A stretch of 64,000 nucleotides of DNA, from positions 1 to 64,000 of the forward strand of contig NZ_AYTO01000029.1 of the NCBI RefSeq assembly GCF_000507145.1, written 5' to 3'. The notes under the pieces are model-generated. The model was not told the origin of the DNA. It did not search any database and saw only the letters and a list, made by a program, of their open reading frames with translations. Below, piece by piece: positions 50,072 through 57,972 of the stretch (positions are counted from its first letter, which is position 1; every line of letters starts with the position of its first letter). This DNA comes from Bacillus tequilensis KCTC 13622. Its GTDB lineage: Bacteria > Bacillota > Bacilli > Bacillales > Bacillaceae. The position numbers and the translations under genes are program-made.

Positions 50072-51961
50072 TTATAAATTTTCTTTCAAAAACCCAAGCC
50101 CAATCGGTGCATAAGGAGTCATATTTGCCAACAGAAACGGCGTTCTTGGGGTATCTGCTAAGGTGTACCGATAAGTCTGTTCGTAGTCATAGTCCATAAT
50201 GACTTCAATGCCGTCAATCGGCGCTGCCCCTAGAATTAGTTTTTTATTAGACCCGTCTACTGTAAACTTTCCTTCCTCGGGAGGGGTGCTAGGATCAAAC
50301 TCTACATATTCAGCTTGAGTCAGGGTTGTACATCCTGTGTCACTGACAAGACGAATCTCAATGTCACCATCTATTACTGGTTTATGGAATAGATGAAATT
50401 CCTTAGTGAATCCGTCACCTGTACCAACGTGCTCACTGTTCGATGTCTCTTTAACCTCTAACTCATCGAGCTGAGCGATATTCTTAGGATGGATAGCGTA
50501 AACTTCATCTAACCTTCCGACATACCCGTCAGCTGGATGGACAATATACATCGGTGAAATATGGTACTTACCTGAGTATACCGATGGGTTAAATCTAGAT
50601 TCGTTACTTGGGTCAACGTCAGCGTCATGTGTAATAAATGCGAGATAGTGTTTTTGATACATTGCCCCGCCTACCGTACGTTGCACCATGACTGAGCTGT
50701 TTCCATTAGATGTATTGACTCCGTAATCCACTTTATTTCTCCCGATCTTCAACCCTGAGCTGTACCCTATTTCATCTTCGGATCTCGCTCCTCCAATAAG
50801 CACATTATTTAGTCTAGGGGTCTTCCCAATTGTAGAGAGACGGCCAATATACAACGGTGCAAAGTAAGTGCTCTCAGGATCAGGGGCAGGGTCCAATCTA
50901 AAGTAAGACACGATACGGTCTTTTGTGATATTTCCCCAAAAATAAACTTGAGAGTCACGTCCCCACCCTAATCCCATCTCTTCCTGGGGGATGAAGGAAA
51001 CTGCTGTTGGTACAGATGGATAAATAAAACGAACTGCATTATAAGCGGCACCCATCAATTCCGTCGGTACTGATGGGTTGAAAGGCAATACCTCTATGTC
51101 ACCATAGCTACCGTTAGAATCTTTAATCGCTTCGATTTCATAATCGGCGTATAAAGCTAAAGGTTCTGTCCCCTCATTAAATGTTACAGTGCCCTCATCA
51201 TGGTTGACCGTATAATCAGCAGGATCGATAGGATCGGTACCATCGACGGTTTCATAAAATTTGTAAGAGTTTTCCCTGATTCGCTGGTTACCGGGTAGGA
51301 TTTTAAATCTGAAAACTCTTTCCGCTTCGTCCAACAGTTCAGCTTGATTCGGGTTTTCTGATCGAAGTATCAACTTAGTTGGGATAAATCCCTCAAAAGT
51401 AAAAAACCACAATCGTTTAACAACGTCAGGAGCATTGTCAGTCAGTGCGTATGTAGCTCTAAGTACGCCCGACTGACTTTCCTCAAAGGTTATTGTCCCT
51501 TTTTCCCCATCTACAATGTACGGAGTCTCGGTAGGTTTCACCATCTCCCCACCCTCTCGGTACACGATGACACTTGATGGGACTATCGGTTTAACCTTGA
51601 CTTCAAAAACTGTATTTAGTTTTGTTGCCCCATTTGGCGTAACGTCCTTTAACTCTCCTAGAAACGTGTCTTTTGAGATAACCGGCTCTTCTCCAAACGG
51701 GGTTACTTTTCCTCCGTACCCCGTTGTAAAGCCAAAGTACCGGTGTTGGTTATCACTCCCCTGCGATTCAAACAGGTATGTCTCAGCAAAAGTTTTACGG
51801 TATGGGTCCTTGACTCCGTTTTTATCAGTTAACTGGGCAAATGATCGGTATTTACCTAGGGTACTCCACCCTCCCGCATTAAATAGCGCCTCTAAATCAG
51901 TCGGAAGCAACTGCACCGATAGATCAATATCAAAGAACCCATCTACATTAATTTTCGACAT
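50072..51961 (-). CDS. Tail paralogue family member, 629 aa
   Basis: It shares with the 711-, 561- and 849-aa neighbours a late VHPADGYVGRLDEVYAIH motif and the C-terminal PxAPIGLGFLKENL. The VWFFTFEGFIPTKLI and AVRFIYPSVPT segments replace other family parts. It has inserts of the form VNHDEGTVTFNEGT (beta hairpins used as virion linkers). Probably a baseplate or tail fibre subunit. AGAGGTGATTAAG site. Confidence 0.65.
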   Translation of the reverse strand: MSKINVDGFFDIDLSVQLLPTDLEALFNAGGWSTLGKYRSFAQLTDKNGVKDPYRKTFAETYLFESQGSDNQHRYFGFTTGYGGKVTPFGEEPVISKDTFLGELKDVTPNGATKLNTVFEVKVKPIVPSSVIVYREGGEMVKPTETPYIVDGEKGTITFEESQSGVLRATYALTDNAPDVVKRLWFFTFEGFIPTKLILRSENPNQAELLDEAERVFRFKILPGNQRIRENSYKFYETVDGTDPIDPADYTVNHDEGTVTFNEGTEPLALYADYEIEAIKDSNGSYGDIEVLPFNPSVPTELMGAAYNAVRFIYPSVPTAVSFIPQEEMGLGWGRDSQVYFWGNITKDRIVSYFRLDPAPDPESTYFAPLYIGRLSTIGKTPRLNNVLIGGARSEDEIGYSSGLKIGRNKVDYGVNTSNGNSSVMVQRTVGGAMYQKHYLAFITHDADVDPSNESRFNPSVYSGKYHISPMYIVHPADGYVGRLDEVYAIHPKNIAQLDELEVKETSNSEHVGTGDGFTKEFHLFHKPVIDGDIEIRLVSDTGCTTLTQAEYVEFDPSTPPEEGKFTVDGSNKKLILGAAPIDGIEVIMDYDYEQTYRYTLADTPRTPFLLANMTPYAPIGLGFLKENL

Positions 51962-51983
51962 TCTTAATCACCTCTTTTTGTTG

Positions 51984-54119
51984 TTAAGCAACTGTCACTG
52001 TCGGTGCTACTACACCCACTGACTCATTGCCAGCAAGGTCTACGGTTGTAATTTTTATTTCAGGGGAAAATCCCGTGGTCAAACCTGTTAACCTATACTG
52101 ATTCGTACCTGTTATGCCTTTCGCATATAGAGATCCGTCCACATAAATGTTGATATAACTCAAGTCTGCGTCAGTTGGTAATGTGTACGCTAAGTCGATT
52201 GTTTGAGCCTGGGGGCTACTTGTATTAGTAATAACTACTTCATCTGGAGGTGTCACATCGTTTTCAATATCGTGAGGTACTGCGTTAGGGTTGAAATCCT
52301 CTGCGTATATCCCTAATCCGACAGGACGGAACGGTGTGGCAGGAACTTTTGTCAATGGAGAGACAGCTCCAATACTCAAATACCTATACATTTCGTAAAC
52401 TTTTTCAGGGCAATCAGTCTTTCTGACTCGCAAATTGGCTGCGTTGACACTTTGCGCATTGAAACCAATGGCCTTGTCTAGATACCCACGAATACCTTCT
52501 TCGGGATGAACTACAGCGATCCTAGAAGAATGAATTTTACTTGAGTACCTAGAAGCATTGAACTGGTACTTATAGTTTTTAGTGTTTTCCATAGACTCGT
52601 AAGCTCTAGGGTACTTTTTGTTTCGATCCGTCATCTTTGTAGGAGGTAGCTGATTAGGTGGAGCACTCCATGATAAGTAATGTGCTTGGTAACGGGCACC
52701 AAAACGAGAACGAGATACCATAACAGAATCAACACCATTTGAAGGATGGTGCGGGTAAAGTTTCAACAAAGGTTGTATCGTTTCACCAACCTTTGACCCT
52801 GGATCATCAAAATCGAAAGTTGAGACAATCGTTTCGTTGTCCGCATTTTGACTATTCGTGGTCAGCCTTTGAACAAGAGTGTTTTTAGTATCGATTGCAC
52901 GTGCTGTGGTACCTTGTTGCGCTCTCTCAACAAGTAGTAGGTTACCAGATTTTTGAAGTAGCTTTACAATTTCTCCAGTGCCTTTATTTCCTATAATCAA
53001 GTACGTTGGTGCTTCGGGTAACTTTTCACCATCATTTACTAGAATCTGAGTTGCTTCTGATGTAATGTCTCTAGCTAAAGAAGTGGCCTCATTTGCAGAA
53101 GTAACTTTACTAGCAGGTGGGACAGTTCCTCCAAATAATGCGTATCCTTCGTCACCGTCCCCGTCAGTAGAATTTACCCTACCGAAATAAAGAGGGATGG
53201 TGGGGACTAAGTTACTCTCCCACGCAGGTGCGTTATCCGCTTGCAAGATGAGAAAAATTGTTCTGCTGTCCACATACCCCCGAACCCTAATCTCTGAATC
53301 TGTCCACCAGTTCGTGTGCCAAATCGGATTGTTTATATGCTCTAGGAATTGTGCTCTCAAGGTCGTCTTGACCATAGGTGACTGCATAACACGAGGGTCC
53401 GCTTTTGTAATTGCAAGCTCTCTCGAAGATGATTCAGGTACCCTAGAAAATTCGGTACCAAACACCTCGATATCTAAAGCAGATCGGATAACATGGTAAG
53501 GAGACGCTGATGTATAATGGCCGTCAAACTCCATGTCTGATCCTTCCGGGTCATTTACGCTATCTTCACTTGAATACCCGTACCACCACTCATACCAATT
53601 AATTCGATCATTGTCCCGGGATAAATTGTACGCAGTTCCTCCCATACCAGGGGCAGTGATGATGGATACGACATTATCGTTAGAAGCATAATTAGAGTTT
53701 GGTAACTTCTCAAGCATATAAAAATATAGGTTGGTTTTACTGGACGCCTCTGCAAATTTCTGTTTGACCCACTCTTCCCAAGAAGGTGTTCTACCAAAGT
53801 TCGAGTCCTTAGGATCTTGTTCATCATTTATCCGTCTGATTGGATCTGTTTTATCAGTCAAGTAGGATAAATAAAACTGAGCTACTGTCGCAAAACCGAG
53901 CAACTTACCGTCAGCATTCTTAAAAATGTCATGTTTTGCAATGGCATAGTTTGCTTTGCTAGTGCCTGAGACATAAGCTCGGGCGTCTACTACAGCTTTA
54001 TAAAAAGACCTGGCTTTGACCCACCCATTTTCAGTAAGCATTTTACCGAAAACATCCTGTAAATTGTCTTCCTCGAATTTTAAAAGAGATTCCTTCGGGG
54101 TCGAGTCAATATACGGCAT
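51984..54119 (-). CDS. Tail paralogue family member with FN3 domain, 711 aa
   Basis: It starts MPYIDSTP like its paralogue. Shared blocks: QSPMVKTTLRAQFLEH, TNWWTDSEIRVRG, AMFLILQAD-type strand, HHPSNGVDSVMVSRSRFGARYQAHYLSW, NQLPPT, HPEEGIRGYLDKAIGFNA and PATPFRPVGLGIY. About 75 extra residues near 340-415 (LPEAPTYLIIGNKGTGEIVK...RAQQGTTARA) are a known-looking phage insert. The last 95 residues form an FN3-type domain. GAAGGTG site. Confidence 0.7.
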   Translation of the reverse strand: MPYIDSTPKESLLKFEEDNLQDVFGKMLTENGWVKARSFYKAVVDARAYVSGTSKANYAIAKHDIFKNADGKLLGFATVAQFYLSYLTDKTDPIRRINDEQDPKDSNFGRTPSWEEWVKQKFAEASSKTNLYFYMLEKLPNSNYASNDNVVSIITAPGMGGTAYNLSRDNDRINWYEWWYGYSSEDSVNDPEGSDMEFDGHYTSASPYHVIRSALDIEVFGTEFSRVPESSSRELAITKADPRVMQSPMVKTTLRAQFLEHINNPIWHTNWWTDSEIRVRGYVDSRTIFLILQADNAPAWESNLVPTIPLYFGRVNSTDGDGDEGYALFGGTVPPASKVTSANEATSLARDITSEATQILVNDGEKLPEAPTYLIIGNKGTGEIVKLLQKSGNLLLVERAQQGTTARAIDTKNTLVQRLTTNSQNADNETIVSTFDFDDPGSKVGETIQPLLKLYPHHPSNGVDSVMVSRSRFGARYQAHYLSWSAPPNQLPPTKMTDRNKKYPRAYESMENTKNYKYQFNASRYSSKIHSSRIAVVHPEEGIRGYLDKAIGFNAQSVNAANLRVRKTDCPEKVYEMYRYLSIGAVSPLTKVPATPFRPVGLGIYAEDFNPNAVPHDIENDVTPPDEVVITNTSSPQAQTIDLAYTLPTDADLSYINIYVDGSLYAKGITGTNQYRLTGLTTGFSPEIKITTVDLAGNESVGVVAPTVTVA

Positions 54120-54239
54120 TAACTTCACCTTCTCTTCTAATTATTAGAATGCTAGAGGCATTAAAATTGAGGTACCTCTAGCACTACAGGTAAACCTATT
54201 ATAGGAAACACCTGTCTAGATATAACCATTGGTTGTCTG

Positions 54240-55925
54240 CTATGAGACATCGCCGGTGACTTCGCTACCTGTTGATTTATTCCCTGAGTAATCTACAGAA
54301 ACAACTTTAAAAGTAACTTCTCCTGCATTTAACCCCTTGAAGACGTATTCAGTAACACCTGTGACGCCCTCTACGTACTTCTCACCGTTAAGGAGTATCT
54401 CTACCCCTGCTAAATCGGTATCGCTAGGGTCAACCCACGACAATTTAACTTGACCCGGCTGAGGATTGCTCAGTTTAAGCTCGTTGACGTTTCCAGGAGC
54501 CTCTTCGTCTGTGGGATTAGGTCTAACCTTCCCATTCTGATTTAATCCTTCTTTATAAATCCCCAAACCCATAGGCCGGAAGTGAGTTGCTGGTCTTTTT
54601 GTCAGTGGGGATACTGCGCTTATAGAGACACACTGGTACACGTCGTACACTGTCTCAGATGAACCGTCTCTTAGGATACGTAGTTCACTAGAATTTAGGT
54701 TTGTTGCATTTAATCCAACTGCTTTACTTAGATGTCCTCGCAGCCCTTCTTCGGGATGGATAAGGTAAATGTGAGATGTTTGAACCTTTCCCGAATATCT
54801 AGAAGGATTGAATTGGTATCCGTTTCTTCCCCATGCACGTGGGTAATCTTTCAAATCATCAGAGTTTCCGTTATCTCTGGTTGGAGGCATGTCTTGAGCC
54901 GCCGTACTCCATGAAAGGAAGTAGCTTTGGTACCTTGCCCCTAACTTGGTTCTGTTTATAATGACAGAATCTATCCCATTTGACGGGTTTGACGGATACT
55001 TTTTAAGCACGGGCATTATACGTTTCCCGCCTTCTAACGTAATATCGTCAAAATCATAGTGGGATACCTCGGTAGACGAAGAACCCATCGGCACTGTCCC
55101 TGCAAACATCGCAACTGCTGGATCTCCTTCATCCACTGCTTCAATGTCACCAAAGTAGAAAGGTACAGATGGAACAACATTGTCCTCCCACATCGGCGTT
55201 ACATCGGCCTGTAGAATCAAAAACATGCTCTTGCTATCCAAGTGGCCCCTAATACTTATCTCAGAATCTCCCCACCAATTAGTGTCCATATAAGGAAACT
55301 CAAGATTCTCTAAAAACTTTGCACGAAGAGAAGACTCTACAATAGGGGATTGCATGACTAAAGGATCAGCGGACTTCACAAACTCTGACCCAGCATTTGT
55401 CGACTTAAAATCTATACTTGTAACCTCTACGTCGAGCGCCATCCTTAACCGTTTCTCACCTTCTGATTCAGTTCCCCAAGGGGTGAATACGTTACTCCCT
55501 TCTTTAATGTTAGGTACCCTATCTAACATATAGAAATAAAGGGTGGTTTCTTCTTTGCGTTTGTAGAATTCTCTTGACATGTAGGCTGTTAGGGCTTCTT
55601 TTTCTGAGTCAGTTGAATTAAAGACATTGTAATACGGGAATCCATTGGCATGGTCTGTATAGTCTCCCCAGTCAGCGACTACAGCTAACCCTAACAAGTC
55701 TCCTCTAGCATTCCTTAGAATGACATGATTGGCTACTAGGAATCTGTCATCATGGCGACCTGCTACGTCATGCTCTGTTACAAAATGGACGGATGTAACC
55801 ATTTTTTTAAACTCTAACGCCTTAGTCCAACCATGCTTTAGCAGCAGGTCTTTGAAGCCCTTTTGTAACTCCCCTTCTCGAATTTTGTAGGGGGAGAGAG
55901 CAGGAGCGTTATCGATATAAGGCAT
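54240..55925 (-). CDS. Tail paralogue family member with FN3 domain, 561 aa
   Basis: It starts MPYIDNAP and keeps the family blocks (QSPIVESSLRAKFLEN, TNWWGDSEISIRG, PSNGIDSVIINRTKLGARYQSYFLSW, HPEEGLRGHLSKAVGLNA, PLTKRPATHFRPMGLGIY) without the 75-residue insert of the neighbouring paralogue. A C-terminal FN3-type domain (about 470-560) ends DYSGNKSTG. First gene behind phage-type promoter copy 12. Confidence 0.7.
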   Translation of the reverse strand: MPYIDNAPALSPYKIREGELQKGFKDLLLKHGWTKALEFKKMVTSVHFVTEHDVAGRHDDRFLVANHVILRNARGDLLGLAVVADWGDYTDHANGFPYYNVFNSTDSEKEALTAYMSREFYKRKEETTLYFYMLDRVPNIKEGSNVFTPWGTESEGEKRLRMALDVEVTSIDFKSTNAGSEFVKSADPLVMQSPIVESSLRAKFLENLEFPYMDTNWWGDSEISIRGHLDSKSMFLILQADVTPMWEDNVVPSVPFYFGDIEAVDEGDPAVAMFAGTVPMGSSSTEVSHYDFDDITLEGGKRIMPVLKKYPSNPSNGIDSVIINRTKLGARYQSYFLSWSTAAQDMPPTRDNGNSDDLKDYPRAWGRNGYQFNPSRYSGKVQTSHIYLIHPEEGLRGHLSKAVGLNATNLNSSELRILRDGSSETVYDVYQCVSISAVSPLTKRPATHFRPMGLGIYKEGLNQNGKVRPNPTDEEAPGNVNELKLSNPQPGQVKLSWVDPSDTDLAGVEILLNGEKYVEGVTGVTEYVFKGLNAGEVTFKVVSVDYSGNKSTGSEVTGDVS

Positions 55926-55962
55926 ACACACACCTACTTTCAGTAATTTTTGTAATACATAA

Positions 55963-55988
55963 AGGGCGAGGAAGTTGTGTCCTCGCCC
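55963..55988 (-). promoter_or_regulatory. 5' stem-loop at the start of the transcript from promoter copy 12
   Basis: GGGCGAGGA / TCCTCGCCC, a perfect 9-bp GC-rich stem with a CACAACTT loop, within a few bases of the expected start. It lacks a T run, so it may stabilise the mRNA rather than end it. Confidence 0.5.
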
Positions 55989-55999
55989 CCTTTCACCAA

Positions 56000-56031
56000 T
56001 ATTTATCGTTATGGACTAACCCCGAGTTGCG
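56000..56031 (-). promoter_or_regulatory. Phage-type promoter, copy 12 (minus strand)
   Basis: Reading leftward: CGCAACT, 16 bp, CGATAAATA, in the gap before the 561-aa tail gene. Confidence 0.8.
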
Positions 56032-56085
56032 AGCAACTTCCTCAATCATTATAGTTTCCATAAGGAACTGTTTAACGACTGCTCG

Positions 56086-57645
56086 TTAAAATACGATTGG
56101 GGCGTTAGCTTTAACCTCATCCGGTACCGAACTAGGGCAATACAGTGTGTAAGACCACCTAGTTCCTTCATTTTTCCTGTTCATTGCAATTTTCAGCTTC
56201 CCATCAGAAGGTTTGTACTTAAAACCGAACGGACTTTTTTCTGAGTACGCATGGAATCCAGTTCTATGTTTTAATACTCCCCCCACATAAATAAACATCT
56301 CGTCAGGTTCGCTAAAGAAATTGTACTCAATGTAGTATACTCCTGATTCAGTGACATCAAACTTTCTGCTATTGTACCCCGAGTCCCCGTTAATAACATC
56401 GCTGCAATACGCTGTCGGAGCCGGGTCATTAGGTGCTGGGTCAGGCTCAGGGTCTGTAGTGCCACCCCCGCCGGTACCTCCATCTCCACCGGTGCCCCCG
56501 GTTCCAGTATCGCCAGATCCGCCAGATCCACCATCTCCCCCTGTTCCGCCTGTTCCCCCATTACCACCGTCACCATCACTTCCGGTAGGCTTGGATTTTA
56601 CAACAACAGTTGAAGTTACCGTACATTGCTGACCATCTTCATACGTTACAACATACTTTATCGGAAACGTCCCGATCCGCAGAGCCTTAAATTCACCATT
56701 CCCTAGGTCATCTATAGCTGTTTCATCAACTTTGACAGCAATTTTCAGAACGCCCGATGTGTTTGAGTGAACTAATGAAAACTTACCTTTCTCCCCGACT
56801 TTGACTTCTAAATACTGAGATGGTGATATCTTTAATCCGCATGGTTCCGAAGGTTCATCGCCAATTAAAGGGACTTCGGCAGGTTTATCTATAAATTCCA
56901 ACGGAGGTGTTGAAATCCTTTCGTAGCAATAGGCGTTTTGCAAAACACCGATTGCAGCCATCCTGAATTGCGTAGACGGTCTTTTTGTAAATGGGGAGTC
57001 TCCCTCAACTATAGTTAAGTAGTATTCGTCATATTGTACATGAAGAGGTCCCTCTACTTTCGGTGGATCTTTTGGTTCTGTCGGAACCTCTTCTCCCCCT
57101 GTACTTGGGTCTTCACCATAAAGGTTAGCCCATTGGAATGGGATTCGGACGTGAAGTTCCTTGGCTGTGTCTGTAACACATTTTAACCATACCTCGTATA
57201 TACCTTCTTTGGTCATATTCATGAAGTCGTACATCGGGGTACCGTCGCCTAGATCCTTCTGAGTAAAGGCAATACCTCTCATTACAAGGAGGTCGGGATT
57301 GTTGGGGTCACTCTCTAGAGAAATTGATTTACCACCCTCTCCTGTGAGGTAGGGTTCTTCGACCAATGTATTATCTGTTTCTGTAACGAATCGCAAGAAG
57401 GCCTTAGCAGACACAATTCCCGCACTCTTTAAGCAATAAATATCAAGGTACGATACACTATGAAGTTGTATATCTATTACGAGCGGACCTTTTTGATGGT
57501 AAGTTATTACATCATGCACATCAGGGAATATGTGTCTTGAAGGAAGATGTCTCCATCTTATGGAATGAATGATTGGGTTTTGGTCGGTATCTGTATACCC
57601 TACATTTTGCGGAATAGTTAAATCAGGGATTGGAGTAATCGCCAT
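56086..57645 (-). CDS. Tail protein with Ig-like domain, Gly-rich linker and shared C-terminal domain, 519 aa
   Basis: The N-terminal part carries TKRPSTQFRMAAIGVL, the family motif of the tail paralogues. It is followed by an Ig-like region (about 270-350), a collagen-like Gly/Thr/Asp/Ser linker (about 355-396) and a C-terminal domain (about 410-519) containing PFGFKYKPSDGKLKIAMN and WSYTLYCP. The same C-terminal domain ends the protein at 61859-64000. The glycine linker suggests a flexible hinge to a displayed, perhaps sugar-binding, head. Clean ATG after AGAGGTGG. Confidence 0.65.
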   Translation of the reverse strand: MAITPIPDLTIPQNVGYTDTDQNPIIHSIRWRHLPSRHIFPDVHDVITYHQKGPLVIDIQLHSVSYLDIYCLKSAGIVSAKAFLRFVTETDNTLVEEPYLTGEGGKSISLESDPNNPDLLVMRGIAFTQKDLGDGTPMYDFMNMTKEGIYEVWLKCVTDTAKELHVRIPFQWANLYGEDPSTGGEEVPTEPKDPPKVEGPLHVQYDEYYLTIVEGDSPFTKRPSTQFRMAAIGVLQNAYCYERISTPPLEFIDKPAEVPLIGDEPSEPCGLKISPSQYLEVKVGEKGKFSLVHSNTSGVLKIAVKVDETAIDDLGNGEFKALRIGTFPIKYVVTYEDGQQCTVTSTVVVKSKPTGSDGDGGNGGTGGTGGDGGSGGSGDTGTGGTGGDGGTGGGGTTDPEPDPAPNDPAPTAYCSDVINGDSGYNSRKFDVTESGVYYIEYNFFSEPDEMFIYVGGVLKHRTGFHAYSEKSPFGFKYKPSDGKLKIAMNRKNEGTRWSYTLYCPSSVPDEVKANAPIVF

Positions 57646-57657
57646 AGATTTCCACCT

Positions 57658-57957
57658 CTATTCTTTTATTACTTCTACACTAAAACCCTGTAACTTTAAA
57701 TCTCTCGTCAAATACTCCGATAAATAGGTATTACTCGCCTTATTTACTTCGACAGGTTGGCCTTCCTTTCTCAAAACCAGTTCATCGGGAATTCCCGCAA
57801 GCTCGCCTTTAAATCGAACACTCGTCTTTACATTTATAATGTTATTCAGAGACTTCACAATCACATCGTTATTACCGCTTATCTTCACTTGATGTAGGAC
57901 TTCGCCATCATTGTCAATGAAAGCGAAGTTCTTACCTCTTGTGATTTTAAGTATCAT
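57658..57957 (-). CDS. Hypothetical virion-region protein, 99 aa
   Basis: Small mixed protein (VRFKGELAGIPDELVLRKEG), no family recognised. TAGGGGGTATACG site, in a minus-strand series with less than 20 bp between genes. Confidence 0.55.
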   Translation of the reverse strand: MILKITRGKNFAFIDNDGEVLHQVKISGNNDVIVKSLNNIINVKTSVRFKGELAGIPDELVLRKEGQPVEVNKASNTYLSEYLTRDLKLQGFSVEVIKE

Positions 57958-57972
57958 CGTATACCCCCTATT

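Noticed and set aside
56351..56632. Open frame opposite the Gly-rich linker (plus strand, Pro/Pro/Val repeats)
   Set aside because: It is the complement of the repetitive glycine codons of the 519-aa gene and has no ribosome site.
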